Of a DNA stretch of 64,000 nucleotides, positions 20,101-27,290 are shown piece after piece (within the stretch, counting starts at the first letter, position 1; every line of letters begins with the position of its first letter). The stretch is from Trichomonas vaginalis G3 (lineage: Eukaryota > Parabasalia > Trichomonadida > Trichomonadidae), in the NCBI RefSeq assembly GCF_026262505.1, contig NC_067206.1, forward strand, positions 12,109,507-12,173,506. The letters are read 5' to 3'. The notes under the pieces are model-generated. The model saw nothing but the letters and a program-made list of their open reading frames with translations. It made no database searches and was not told the DNA's origin. A program made the position numbers and the translations under genes.

Positions 20101-20506
20101 ATTCAAGAAGTTGACTAAGGCGTATTTCAAACGATGGTCCGATAGTACTTAATAATCGAAATACTGATCTTAAGAAAATTGGTTCTGCAATGTGTGAAGA
20201 ATCAGCTATTGGACGATGCTGGATGAAAAACATGATGAGTGGTTGAATTGAAGGAAAAGTATTAATTAAATTTGAAAATAAAACTACAATGCCGAGATCA
20301 TCTTGTGAAGGATCTGAAACAACATCGCGAACTATTTCAGAAACTAAATGTAAAACAATTGGAGAAAACACAGAAGCAATGTCTTCCCAATTATCTTCGA
20401 CTAAAAATGCAGTTTTAAGATTTTCAAATATTCTATTGGGGTCATTGGTCACTGTGATCAATCCCGGTCTGCGCTTATTAAGCTCATTCACGCGATCAGA
20501 CCACAT
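8186..20506 (-). CDS. MDN1: Midasin (Rea1), dynein-like AAA+ ATPase of 60S ribosome assembly
   Basis: A 4106-aa protein that strips assembly factors from pre-60S particles in the nucleus and nucleoplasm. Six AAA modules are visible by their Walker A loops: GPAGSGKS near residue 258, GETGTGKT near 555, GPTSSGKT near 947, GETGTGKT near 1227, GPPGVGKT near 1545 and the degenerate GQTATSKS near 1840. Matching Walker B strands include WILLDEVNLA and WVVLDELNLA; the first module has LEQIEMA and the last IDNANLC, so these two are probably weak or inactive. A linker of about 1500 residues follows, then an Asp/Glu-rich stretch (about 3440-3775) and a C-terminal MIDAS/VWA domain with DNSAS near 3912. 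It is somewhat shorter than the yeast (4910) and human (5596) proteins. There is no intron. Confidence 0.97.
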   Translation of the reverse strand: MWSDRVNELNKRRPGLITVTNDPNRIFENLKTAFLVEDNWEDIASVFSPIVLHLVSEIVRDVVSDPSQDDLGIVVLFSNLINTFPSIQPLIMFFIQHRPIADSSHIAEPIFLRSVFRLLSTIGPSFEIRLSQLLELLEADEPQGTRLSIESGFYLSNIVGIMRNMSETELNQVYLNKYPLEAQIELYTLESKFSNYKIPISNFGEMKYETPYAITVNGVPFLRSMDAEENNQEHPILQTPYARSLALAMLTNKPVMVIGPAGSGKSTIIQHLARLAGTEITSLHLGSAVDAKSLLGGYICGEIPGEFRWLDGPLTAAIRENRRWIVLEQIEMASAEVLAVIQPLLSEQKLFIPGRSETLKMGYNTRIFATCFKPIESSLWTKLKIDYLSKSDTCNAILCSNPELKDDNNVILKRNIDMIYDAWAKCKLTYHELFRVFRRLTPQDLKSDTIYDNKANEMFQIIFDTFTSHIADQDKRLEVAQLIESVWDIQGLAESYLRLNKPPLITSPFQIGSVTLPFLGDPTPSPSFAYTFTALHNMESVARALSMREPVLLVGETGTGKTTLVQFIASSVGAKFTVINMHHQSDTLDIIGGFKPVDLDKLMSPFFSRFMKVFSKTFDAAKNAQSLNLIDQCKQTKQWKKFLNLILKFCGAALSKESVKNNEKRSSKWTKIRDEANGYLSKSKFLEHDFAFAFVEGPLATAFRTGQWILLDEVNLAPPETLLALAPLMDGTLTLPNGEILQAHPNFRLICCMNPATDVGKTNLPETLIHKFVTIYSDETSSESDIKLILDTRGVNTRYHHIIYDFYTKAREMSNYCLTDGSGRRIMYTLRALTRSILYMNKAEKYFGSPRACYDALYLSFVSPLSPDSAERLIGELQKRIDIKSDNFNATKVVDPDFIEVEGFLIKKGPLPIKERPDFILTDTARQHLRSLAQAAFLGSSPILLQGPTSSGKTSIVEYLADITGHEFVRINNHEHTDISEYIGAYATTESGAFEFVEGALVRAVRSGAWVVLDELNLAPSDVLEALNRLLDQNNELYIAETQTVVRPADGFQLFATQNPPGIYGGRKQLSRAFRGRFIELHVDEIAPKELNTILIERCHMAPSFAKAMVDTFLELRQIRQFTQVFAGKQSFLTVRDLLRWANRNPNTWEEVADEGFALLGERLRTPEERNIMKDVITKNCKGAAVMHDIQVPDVKLDFDIVWTSGMRRSVDLLMRCIRNKEPALLVGETGTGKTTAVQVIAAALGRRLRILNCHQHTEASDFLGAMRPARIQKTEEKHKLFEWKDGSLVDAMRSGDVYLLDEISLAQDSALERLNSVLEPSRSLAIAEKPEYEIIKAHENFAFIATMNPGGDYGKRELSPALRNRFTEIWVPSIDSDSDLLEILAANSSNPETKSHREMFLKFVRYYTGLSKSLMNISLRDILQWIRFVDSRCNNGSSFADAYVHGAFMVFIDCVYNTYRNDFIKFLSDQLNENKLVCSEELGTFSHEVKIEGDVMNVGAFQLQMHHSQEENKVNFVFSAPTTSQNLLRVARALQMHLPVLIEGPPGVGKTSLVASLGQALGFNVVRINLSEHTEMLDLVGSELPVENGVSGQFEWRDGAFLTALKNGDWVILDELNLASQSVLEGLNSCLDHRASLFVPELGEEFKCHPNFRIFGCQNPAAGGGGRKCLPRSFLNRFTRVYVEELTEEDFDYIISNSYEELKNQTTLRSKMISFIRQLNELKLEFEFNLRDVFRWCQMMFAARIQPVKALQQLFIQRLRTKKHRQMVLDIAYKEFGDFSTLPTPLLISPSNVRVGDIVIERNGSCAPQNIVIHPAMIRPLETIFMCAKMNWPGLIVGQTATSKSSLVRVAAHIIGRKLIEFSMNSSVDTTELLGGFEQVDNHRCFEQLKDKIRYKSPFNSETLAHFETINDPSKLHDFIFAMNLEEFKEEALQLIMRNNDKGTFEWVDGLLLQAMRNGWWIIIDNANLCPPAVLDRLNPLCEPGGFISLNERGLVNGNIEEIHPHENFRLFMTVDPKFGDISRAMRNRAIEIYLPSYYERLNDDKLLEDECKALAGENGLEFMQMMKDECTDNDLRTLSAWNMISFKTFKEQASVAQLGDDAAHFNIAHCSLTEQPLNEDEKSMTRSNSSFSNFISNSEVLSVYQFKPVTNTMMETIIYDSAYLSQVDCENNAAIKFFAGSTKSEDIDARLYFAQINNWRKVEEVLNVLRNYKIAKFEEDLPLDKTLWPNPQETLKFNALYLLMNLWPDATASLQNEFNDVSSIQMRNDLITNIQYIYNEYKSIVEEQISDAEDNITPYYLLPLRVIDFHNKVSENSIPLMRFLIHLFKKGNIRPPHFDILSDVLIPKSAKTAKKARKEIGEPFTFKTKQAYSLWEEINKYWQNLYQQSDSGFYKQSNNIIQLLSQLIQSQVQCDSLQTILQNLQKCSLPKEVVLTFMDEIEEMNEKRMQPTTVQLSTPFPSEHLQEISLHSVVLYVIDCLLSGNQIKLPKTYSVMLDLVAIIDSYNKTKSFTDLVFALYELIFHMENNVLSGPGLPAVSTVLGTHPNLLEAAHNKELTTSLYNLLKKIPALQEQDVINRFTSLCNKEAEKLCISKVDAKNFDQTFLEYAINKWNLISPLSEVDDSYYHMVVAELTTNLQQSLQSEMDVTNEIMKSRIGNDHSVTSQAYEVEMKELKDINFKSLQKSKYRGQTDEFPKVKSIIERIGGVVKVGASKDIAKSIDESATSILRQFPLYRDITVPIVTSLREVSSGLQLTHPNDMINLPFPFTAKDLLNKLFESTDSLNTAFTFSIIGHTQEVVHKDIEMHFPELAPDYSTISEEEKREKQIEELFSKEKKDVLNVLTKNFVDSMLRPTELQTGKLLNMFYKQVKQLQPQEMSMESDLLYLPLVLFRMSDKKTKNERNINIYQKSSASDLEELAKVVYKVVELVTEVWKRYPGHEQLRIIIKSANALLNMPTDLPLIEFLNSLEILMNEIRNWQHKERDFGPVLAPLVTLANKWLQMRLESWKMLFENRRRILQQNVGRSFYTILEQFKRTDDENIGDFFALVCDFIDTSSVGVLKTNLDLLEAFAIYSQRYENSDYIFRILINLVVKFRSYLPFIEKYIATELIPLEKKMKEYMSLQKWDTDSDKKHMLKIDTVKRQLNKYCQEHMEIIKPIFRLMIDQLTDTMIRTPGVPYSKGTEIDEITDKLFNNEEKIRIRIYNARIYANQQLDIQADNNQDRLDNSSPLHLFMNETLFGTQFNEVNELFGTSLSLLTKVRKLSPECHLDIRPEESEYYKGFCENLVIMLIKERKELHVKPQFYVDGPLFVFNQVVTILKSFSGLDNNSFVSEKVAQLESYGKLTPLPIIDVVKVLGQIKEKLENNYVHLSILQFIDRSIPLLQSYDGFKQPQQQFADKEILVTHLGHCRFVVAIMKQILIAMLDGYGESDENNKDDEPQQEEGQDGVGLGEGVGEQDITNEIEDEDQLLGDNVNTNNDKQDEDEVDREGGFEVEPDMPEDAPDVSAHEEEEQMDDEMGETKDGENVNERNATDDKNMADKEADLEKETTKENTMQDQETPEEDPNEISDKSEDEDKNNSSGEISISEQEDEFESDAAQWDEEPEKIEIPSDDDRMLEGNPEGEEEETNEKIVEERPPDIEEEPDLFEGKTAQDKANAEEEDNNEQEDIEGGGKGESKGAGDDGEGGEDKANEEEEETKDEEKIQEKEMEDIEKQLEIVQKKILEGEVKEGDEGGQRDEDGTEGVILPAEEAKEIPDRPEEEDKQETEENKAAAPGDQEGEFIEPTGEINEEDNGERTSMNFKVVEGETSKVSTEKITAIDRTITEESRAKWISEINDTHDSAAELCEQLRLVLEATVAAKMKGDFRTGKRLNMRKIIPFIASEFRRDKIWMRRVQPDQRNYQVMLAIDNSASMAGVSGQLAIKSVCLITQALTLLGIGDLCVTRFGEDARIVHKLGTQWSEESGAALINAFTFDEQSTAIDVLLEKSIQYFEGENKGNAMQLCFIISDGVFSNKDKVRELIIQAQLRKLLIVFVIIDSQTKERNSILLMKEFVNINNKMTVKSYLDTFPFPFYVLIKDPASLPERLSDALRQWFDLANASQ

Positions 20507-20515
20507 TCTAATAAT

Positions 20516-20521
20516 AAGTGA
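20516..20521 (-). promoter_or_regulatory. Initiator-like TCACTT before midasin
   Basis: The coding strand reads GTCACTTATTATTAGAATG, putting TCACTT about 10 bases before the start codon. This matches the trichomonad initiator. Confidence 0.65.
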
Positions 20522-21317
20522 CGATTAAAATCTTTCTGCCAATAGGACATAATAGGAGATTTTAGCGATTTACAGCTGCAACCAGTCAAAGACACATACG
20601 AAATTTAACGAAATAGGACGGCCAATGGGGAATAGTATTAGTTTTATCTATGATCACACTTCTACAATTCAAAAAATCTACGTTATCAAAAATTATTAGA
20701 CGAAATTTTGATTTAATACCGATTTGATTATTTCATTATCAAATTCCAATGTAAGATGTGTGAATTATGTCTATTTTAAAAATACACTTTGCTCTCATTG
20801 AGAAAGCAAATATCATCTTATAGGAAAATGTATCACCACAATCCTTAAAAATCCCTACAATTAAGGATCTATTACAAAATTTGCTATTTTTTGGTTTATG
20901 TCCTCTGTATTACATAAAATATTTGATTGGAATGATTTTACGAAAAAAATACTTCAAATAACAGTTTAAATACAATGTATTTGCTAGTGATAGAGTTTGA
21001 GTACCTAAAAATTTGAAATTATTTTTTTTATAATGTTTGTTAATGTATAGAAGAGATTATCTGAACAACATAATGATCTTATTGAATTTTAATAAAATTA
21101 CAAGGCTCTCGTTGGTTTACACTTATAAATGTACCTTCGATTTTGAATTTTATTGTTATATTTTCTTTAATTTTGAATACTCAAATTCCTCATAAACAAT
21201 ATAATTTATAGCTTTGTCATTTGTTCATGGATTCCCCTTAAATGTAAAAAATTAATGAAAATTTCGCTATAAACAAAGATATACAATAATATTTACAATA
21301 ATATTAACAACAAAAAG
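20522..21317. other. Host intergenic region
   Basis: About 800 bp of AT-rich DNA between the midasin promoter and the 3' end of the MYND gene. I see no ORF, RNA gene or repeat that stands out. Confidence 0.5.
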
Positions 21318-22784
21318 TTAATCATGTAGCATGTAATGAGAAGACAAAGGCCCGCCAGGAGTGAATTTAGAAGTCTTGCTAGGATGTGTTCTAATATCAG
21401 GATCCAAAGAAAAATAGCTATTGACTGCAACAAGCATTGGCCAGTGTTCTTCCTGGCAACTTTTAGAGCAGTAGCAACACTCCAAACCATCGCTGGAACA
21501 AACTAAAGGATGTATCAAAGGCATTCTGCAGTTGCTGCATCTATAGCAGTGCACACCAACAGCTGTATCACATGGCCCTTTCATTGTTGCTTTAACAAAA
21601 GGAACAGGTGGTGCTTTCTGTGATTTAAGAAGAATTCCACCAGCATTCACATCACCTTCGTGAACTGATATCATGTGTAATTCTCCTTCTGTATTCACGT
21701 AGAAAATGTAAATTCCTTTTGTCGAATAAAAGTTTGTCATTGGTATTTCTGTTTGTGGCCATTTCCAGATCTGGCTTCCGTTGTGCATGAACAAGCCTTT
21801 AGTTGTCAACACATAGAAAGCCTCATCATGTGTAGTTGGCCCGCAAACAACGTTAAATGGTTGTTGCCATTTACTCGTCAAAACTTGGCCGAATTCGTCA
21901 CTTGGAATCATCAGATTGTTTTGGCGATCTGTCTCCTTCTTCAGGTCCCAAATAGCAATGGATGTGTACTCCTCTGTTTGCAGGACAAAGCCAAGTCTGT
22001 CTCCTTTCGAATCTACTTGTAAATTTTGGATAAACGCTGGAATCATTAATTGCATCGATGTTTCAAACCACCTTTGTATGCCTGGTTCAGGAGATACGCG
22101 CCAAAATGAAATGGTAGGGCGTTCATCATCTGTCCATGTTGCAAATTGGTGGTGTGTCGTAGTTTTGCATGAAATTATGTGCATCATTCTTTTTGAAGGA
22201 TGGCCAAGGAAAGTAATCTGTGGGATGACTCTGTGTGAATAGTGTTCAGGCATCGTGGCTGGAAGTGTTACTTGCGATATCATGCCGGTCATTGCACGAG
22301 GTAATGCTAATAATGTATTTGGTGATGGATGAAAACACATGTCAATAACGCCAAATAATGAATCGACAAATACTAATGATAATGATTTAGGTTTAATTGA
22401 ATAAACTGCAATACTTGGTATTTTATTATAAATTACACCGCTAATGATTAAAGATTTACGATCTTTTGAAATTTCAGCACGTATTCTTTTGGTTTGTGGT
22501 ATTGGTTCGAAATGGCCAAGACATGTGATATTTAAATTTTTGGAATATGCTAAAATATCTGTAATTGCTAACTTTGAATTATGAAAAACACTTTGATTAA
22601 GCTTAAGTAAGTGTGGAATGAGTCCTAATGATTTTTGTTCTGGAGTAAATAAATAATCTTGTAAACTAAAGCGAATTGGAATAGAATAAATATATCCATT
22701 AGACATTACACTAATGAGAGTATCTGTTGTTTGTTCTTCTGTTGGTGTAGTCCCTAAAGGTTCCAAAAGAACACAAGTTCTCAT
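21318..22784 (-). CDS. MYND zinc-finger protein with a beta-propeller-like body
   Basis: The first ATG is at 22784 (MRTCVLLEPLG), giving 488 residues; the frame is open further upstream but has no ATG. The C-terminus holds a cysteine-rich module, HCYRCSNCRMPL followed by CCYCSKSCQEEHW, whose second half is the classic end of a MYND zinc finger, a protein-protein interaction module. The preceding 400 residues show repeated beta-strand blocks with Trp-rich turns (such as IWKWPQTEIPMT) suggestive of a WD-like propeller, though no WD signature is clear. A scaffold or regulatory role is likely; the exact function is unknown. Confidence 0.75.
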   Translation of the reverse strand: MRTCVLLEPLGTTPTEEQTTDTLISVMSNGYIYSIPIRFSLQDYLFTPEQKSLGLIPHLLKLNQSVFHNSKLAITDILAYSKNLNITCLGHFEPIPQTKRIRAEISKDRKSLIISGVIYNKIPSIAVYSIKPKSLSLVFVDSLFGVIDMCFHPSPNTLLALPRAMTGMISQVTLPATMPEHYSHRVIPQITFLGHPSKRMMHIISCKTTTHHQFATWTDDERPTISFWRVSPEPGIQRWFETSMQLMIPAFIQNLQVDSKGDRLGFVLQTEEYTSIAIWDLKKETDRQNNLMIPSDEFGQVLTSKWQQPFNVVCGPTTHDEAFYVLTTKGLFMHNGSQIWKWPQTEIPMTNFYSTKGIYIFYVNTEGELHMISVHEGDVNAGGILLKSQKAPPVPFVKATMKGPCDTAVGVHCYRCSNCRMPLIHPLVCSSDGLECCYCSKSCQEEHWPMLVAVNSYFSLDPDIRTHPSKTSKFTPGGPLSSHYMLHD

Positions 22785-23550
22785 TTTTTTAACTTTTTTT
22801 TCAGGGTTGCTCAAAATTTTGGAAATAAAAAGATAAAAAAGTAACAAAATATGAAAATGAATAGCAGATGTAGCTCAAAAAATAATAATTTTCAAGTCCA
22901 ATCTCAACAAATATCAACAAAATCTTTCAATTAGATAGAAAATAATATTTAATCTTATATATTATCATTGAACCATTGTGTTCGATTATGTTTCATCAGT
23001 AGATATAAATTTTAAAAGGAATTGATATCAAATTATCTACAATATTAGTTAAATCTTAATCTTAACGAATGTAAAAGGAAAATCAAAACAAATTAGAAAT
23101 TTAGTTGCTTCGTAAACACTTTTAGTATTAAATTACAATGCATTTTAGACGGAATGTATGCCATCTAAGAGATTCATTTATTATGAATAGTTTATCACAT
23201 TGAATTAATCATAAATCTACTTGAGATTAATAGTAACAGTGTGGATTTATAATCGAGTAAAGATGCTTGCTAAAAATAATGATAAAAAAGGCTGAAACTG
23301 CTTGTAATTGTTTTGTATTGCCGGATGGTTAAGTGCAAAGTATTACTCCCAGATACAATTTTCGAAAATCTTTGGATACAAAAATCTGATTTATCCACCA
23401 ATGTAAACCTCACAAATAAGGTTTTAAAAAAAATATTCTCAAAATTGAATTGAAAGGAGGTATCAATTTTTTATGGAATTAAAATAGCTGATATGCATAG
23501 AGCAATGACATTTCTTGCCATTTTCTCTTTGATATATTTTTCAAATATAA
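22785..23550. other. Host intergenic region (divergent promoters)
   Basis: About 770 bp between the divergent MYND and glycosyltransferase genes. A segment near 23316-23385 has a D-arm-like word (GCCGGATGGTTAAGTGC) and a T-loop-like TTCGAAA but does not fold convincingly as a tRNA. No other gene is seen. Confidence 0.45.
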
Positions 23551-25047
23551 ATGCTTTGCTTCTTTCTCATCTGTCTTGCTTTATCTGATGTTGAAGATGA
23601 GGAGGACGAAGACGTTCAAAAGCCTTCTGGCAGTATGGCCGGAAATAAGCTTTCTGATTCAGATGAAGAAGAGGAGCAAATTGATGATGAAACTTATTTC
23701 ACAGATTATAATATAGAAAAAGCAAAGAGAGAAAAGGATATGCCGCCTAGATCGCGGTATGCGTATGTGTCAGTATATTCTTCCGATATTCAAGAGCATT
23801 TCGGCTATCTTCAAATGCTAACGGTCCTTGGATATTCTCTAAAGACTTTATCGCCTAACTACGACAGAGTACTTATTGTTTCTCAGCCATTATCAGAAGC
23901 TGAGCAATTGATGAACGTTGTAAAAAAAGTTTGGACACATATCATAGTTAGACCACATATTAAGTGGCCTAATGAATACCATCCTGGAAAATCCGAAAAT
24001 GCTTTTTGGTTTAAATTCCAGATATACACTTTAACGCAATACGAAAAAATATGCTTTTTCGGAGCCGATACTTTAGTTTTCCGTGATGTCAGTTTCGTTT
24101 TTGATTACGAAGCTCCATCATCCGGATACGATATTCAAACATACGGATTACTAGAAAGCGGATTTAGATTTAATCACGACTTTTTACTAATCAAACCATC
24201 ATTAGATGACTACTCCAGACTTCTAGAAGTTTGTCTCGACTATGTCGGCCATCCAGAAAAGGATGCAAACTCGATTGGAACATATGATACAGCAGTTTTA
24301 ACGAAATTCTACGCTGGAAATATACATTTACTTCCTATTTTATGCATGCATGAAAACAGAGGCTACAAGAGGACAATTCTTCAAGATCCGTCTCATCCAA
24401 CTTCAAAAATCCTTTCAAGTGCAGCTCACTTTGGCGGTGATTCGAAACCTTGGAAGAAGAGAATGACAATTTACAGTGAAGTATGGATGATTTTCGCATC
24501 TAACGTTTATGAAAAATTAGATGTGCCATTTTCAGCCGGACAGCTTGGCCAAGCAGAAGAAGAAATTGTTAACATATTATTCGGTCAAGCAGCTGAAGCA
24601 AACAGACTTAAAAAGATTCAAGAAGGTCTGAAATATGATGATGACGACGATGGCCTTGTAGAATTGTATCCAAACCCTGCACATTCAGGAACAAGGAGGA
24701 ACGTAACCATGCTTTTCCTTGTTTTATTCATTTCGATGCTTTTGCTCAAAATTACGATCGGAACTGCAAATCCGTTTAACGTTTTCATGCAAAAGATTGA
24801 AAAGGGTCTCGACCAATTTGTCAGACTTGATGAAGAGCAGCCACGATTTGCAATCCAAACATCTCAAGTTGAAACTCGGAAGAAAGGCAAAAAGTCAAAG
24901 AGGAGGAAAGGAAAAGGAAAGAAGAGCAAGAATACCACAGAAAATCAAGTTGTTCAGGATGAACAAAATAATGATATAAAACCTAATACGGATTTACCAG
25001 CGGAAGAAAATACTCATGAAAATAATGATGTAGAGCAGCCACAGTAG
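23551..25047 (+). CDS. GT8-like (glycogenin-type) glycosyltransferase, membrane anchored
   Basis: A 498-aa protein. Residues 1-12 (MLCFFLICLALS) look like a signal peptide, followed by a very acidic stretch to about residue 60. The catalytic domain (about 68-330) shows GT8 features: YAYVSVYSSD at the start, FKFQIYTLTQYEKICFFGAD leading to the ADTLVF metal-binding segment near 172, a YDTAVL block, and HFGGDSKPWKK near 293, close to glycogenin's HF-x-G-x-KPW motif. A transmembrane helix (MLFLVLFISMLLL, about 387-400) precedes a Lys-rich tail. It probably transfers a sugar from a nucleotide sugar in the secretory pathway; the acceptor is unknown. The start is preceded by TTTTTCAAATATAA, a variant also found before the RRM gene. 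Confidence 0.85.
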   Translation: MLCFFLICLALSDVEDEEDEDVQKPSGSMAGNKLSDSDEEEEQIDDETYFTDYNIEKAKREKDMPPRSRYAYVSVYSSDIQEHFGYLQMLTVLGYSLKTLSPNYDRVLIVSQPLSEAEQLMNVVKKVWTHIIVRPHIKWPNEYHPGKSENAFWFKFQIYTLTQYEKICFFGADTLVFRDVSFVFDYEAPSSGYDIQTYGLLESGFRFNHDFLLIKPSLDDYSRLLEVCLDYVGHPEKDANSIGTYDTAVLTKFYAGNIHLLPILCMHENRGYKRTILQDPSHPTSKILSSAAHFGGDSKPWKKRMTIYSEVWMIFASNVYEKLDVPFSAGQLGQAEEEIVNILFGQAAEANRLKKIQEGLKYDDDDDGLVELYPNPAHSGTRRNVTMLFLVLFISMLLLKITIGTANPFNVFMQKIEKGLDQFVRLDEEQPRFAIQTSQVETRKKGKKSKRRKGKGKKSKNTTENQVVQDEQNNDIKPNTDLPAEENTHENNDVEQPQ

Positions 25048-25430
25048 ATATTATACACGCTATATATATATAATTGTAAATTATTATTTTGTATTACTTC
25101 AGATATAACCATTTTTTGTTTATATAATGCACTATTTCATTTATGAGAGTGTGTTTGTAGTTTGTGATTGAAGCTATTTGAGAATGATTGAAGGGTTTGA
25201 AGATTGAAACGTTTCAAATTCTTTGTGGAAGATAATATTGGTAATAACTATCTGTTTGTGATCAAACTATTGGATGTTGGTTCTTTAAATGAGAAGAAAT
25301 ATGAATTTGATTTGTAAAAATTAATAGATGTGGCATTTTTGAAGAGGTTATTTGATTTGTTGGTTAATTTACATCCATTTTGTGTAATAATTTCAACAAA
25401 AATCTCTGCAATCCTTGCACTTTTTCTGGA
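25048..25430. other. Host intergenic region
   Basis: About 380 bp with no visible gene. The last part contains GCACTTTTTCTGGAATG, a plausible initiator variant for SGF29. Confidence 0.45.
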
Positions 25431-26279
25431 ATGGAGGGGGCGGATAATTTCAATCCAGAGGTAATAGAGATACTGCGGAGTGTGGCTAAGGACGGTTCTG
25501 AGATCGAAGAATTAGTCAATGAATTGAATAAAGCTCTTGATAGTATGCATTCCCCTCATGCACAACAACAATACTCTTCAATTAACGCCAAATACTCAAC
25601 AGTTTTAGCTAAATTAGACAAAATTATACGTCAATCTCAATTAGCACTCGCCAGACAAGAAGGAACCGTCGAAATTCGTCCATTTTCTCCAATACAGCAA
25701 ACTATACCGAATTCTCCAAGTCAACCAGCTCAATTAGTAGAGCATGAGGAACCTAAACTTCATATACACAAACCTCGCCATATGTTTGAACTATTTACGA
25801 CTAGAGAAATGAAATTATGTGATATGCCATATCCAAGTTTATGCGGTGCAATTCCAGCCAATCCAGATGAAAGAATACCAATAGATGAGTTTGTAGCTGC
25901 TAAAGTCAATGATGACGATGAAGAATATATTTTATTCTACGTTGCGGGCTACGAAGACGATGAAACATATATAATTGTTGATGCCCATGACGAAAATCCT
26001 AAAGCAGTCAAGAAACATCGCTCAGAACTCCTTCCCCTCCCCACAACATTACCAAAACAAAAATCATCAAGAGTGGAGTACCCAACTGGGTCACATGTAC
26101 TTGCTCTTTGGCCGTTAGACAATGATGAATGGACTTCTGCGTTTTATCCTGCAACTGTCGTTAAAGTTCCTTCAAAGACCGGATCTTGTTATACTCTAAG
26201 ATTCGAAGGTGATACAGATAATGATTTTAAAGATGTTCGCGAAAATTTTGTTATTAGAGATCCTCAGGGAAATAAATAG
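25431..26279 (+). CDS. SGF29: SGF29-like SAGA subunit with tandem Tudor domain
   Basis: Translation from the ATG at 25431 gives 282 residues; upstream codons in frame contain no ATG. The N-terminal 80 residues are helical or coiled-coil. The C-terminal half (about 140-282) matches the SGF29 domain: VAAKVNDDDEEYILFYVAGY, VDAHDENP, then the hallmark VLALWPLDNDEWTSAFYPAT and YTLRFEGDTDND. In yeast and humans this tandem Tudor fold reads H3K4me2/3 for the SAGA histone acetyltransferase complex. TAF6, another TFIID/SAGA-type subunit, lies 5 kb downstream on the other strand, probably by coincidence. Confidence 0.88.
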   Translation: MEGADNFNPEVIEILRSVAKDGSEIEELVNELNKALDSMHSPHAQQQYSSINAKYSTVLAKLDKIIRQSQLALARQEGTVEIRPFSPIQQTIPNSPSQPAQLVEHEEPKLHIHKPRHMFELFTTREMKLCDMPYPSLCGAIPANPDERIPIDEFVAAKVNDDDEEYILFYVAGYEDDETYIIVDAHDENPKAVKKHRSELLPLPTTLPKQKSSRVEYPTGSHVLALWPLDNDEWTSAFYPATVVKVPSKTGSCYTLRFEGDTDNDFKDVRENFVIRDPQGNK

Positions 26280-27290
26280 AGATTTTTTATTGAATTTCTA
26301 TAATACAATTTTTAATAGGGACTGTTTAATTGAAATAATATCAATTTTAGTGTATGTGTCTGTATATTCAAAAGTCATTCTAAAGAAATTGAAAATTAAT
26401 TTTATTTAATTTAGATTAAGGATTCAATTCATCTAGGAATTATTAAAATATATTTAAAATATAATAACATCACCGTGTTATAATTCAGTGATATATCTTC
26501 AATTCCTTGAAAAAATGAATTTTAAATTAAATTTAACCTCAAAATTCCAAAAAAAATCGAGAAATGTAAAAAACATAAGCAAATTCATCAAATTTGATTA
26601 TGCAATTCAAGAATTCAAAAAAATTTTGAAATTTTGAGTAAGGTCGGGGCACTCTCATGGCTTAATAGGAATGCTTTCCACCGAAAATTATCACGAAAAT
26701 GCCAATTATTTATTTCTTATTTCATCATTCACTCAATAATGATTACTCAAAGTAGAAGATATTGTCTATTAATTGTTTCAAAGCCGTGTTAACGAGTTAT
26801 ACGCAGCATATTTAAAAATCACAAACAAAATGATTAGTTATAACCATGAATACGTGTGAATCAGAATATCACTGTATTTAAAGAAGAAAAATTAATGTAA
26901 AACATTATATGATACATTATAAACTGTATTCTATTCATAGATATGATAAAATATCTTACGGCCAAAAGCTTCCAGAGAATACAGATTCATTTAAATAGAA
27001 AAATATGGATATACCAAAATGTTTACAGCTATTTATGCATAGAATAAAAAAATAATGTTATTCTTAAATTACAGACCATAATGGTCATTAACATTCATTT
27101 TTCTATTTTTCATAAATAGAACACTTTTAAATGAATATTTTTTTCGTGTTGAAATTCCAATAGAGATCTCAATATGAAGTTGAATTAAGATTTTGAAACC
27201 ATCATAGAATATATCAACCCAATCATACTGAATCAAGGAATAGAGTGTAATTCATAAATATATGTTTAATAACATGATAAAATAAAAAAA
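26280..27290. other. Host intergenic region
   Basis: About 1 kb of AT-rich DNA between the converging SGF29 and kinase genes. I find no ORF with coding character, no RNA gene and no clear repeat. Confidence 0.5.

Noticed and set aside
22785-22847. A longer MYND protein starting at 22847
   Set aside because: The first codon there is TTG; the first ATG is at 22784, and the added residues have no conserved feature.
23316-23385. A tRNA gene with D-arm-like GCCGGATGGTTAAGTGC
   Set aside because: I could pair only part of an acceptor stem, no clean anticodon stem exists and the T-arm is AT-rich without a proper B-box.
23494-23582. An upstream ATG giving a different signal peptide for the glycosyltransferase (MHRAMTFLAIFS...)
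   Set aside because: That frame ends at a stop shortly after and is not in phase with the enzyme; the ATG at 23551 gives a signal peptide in the right frame.
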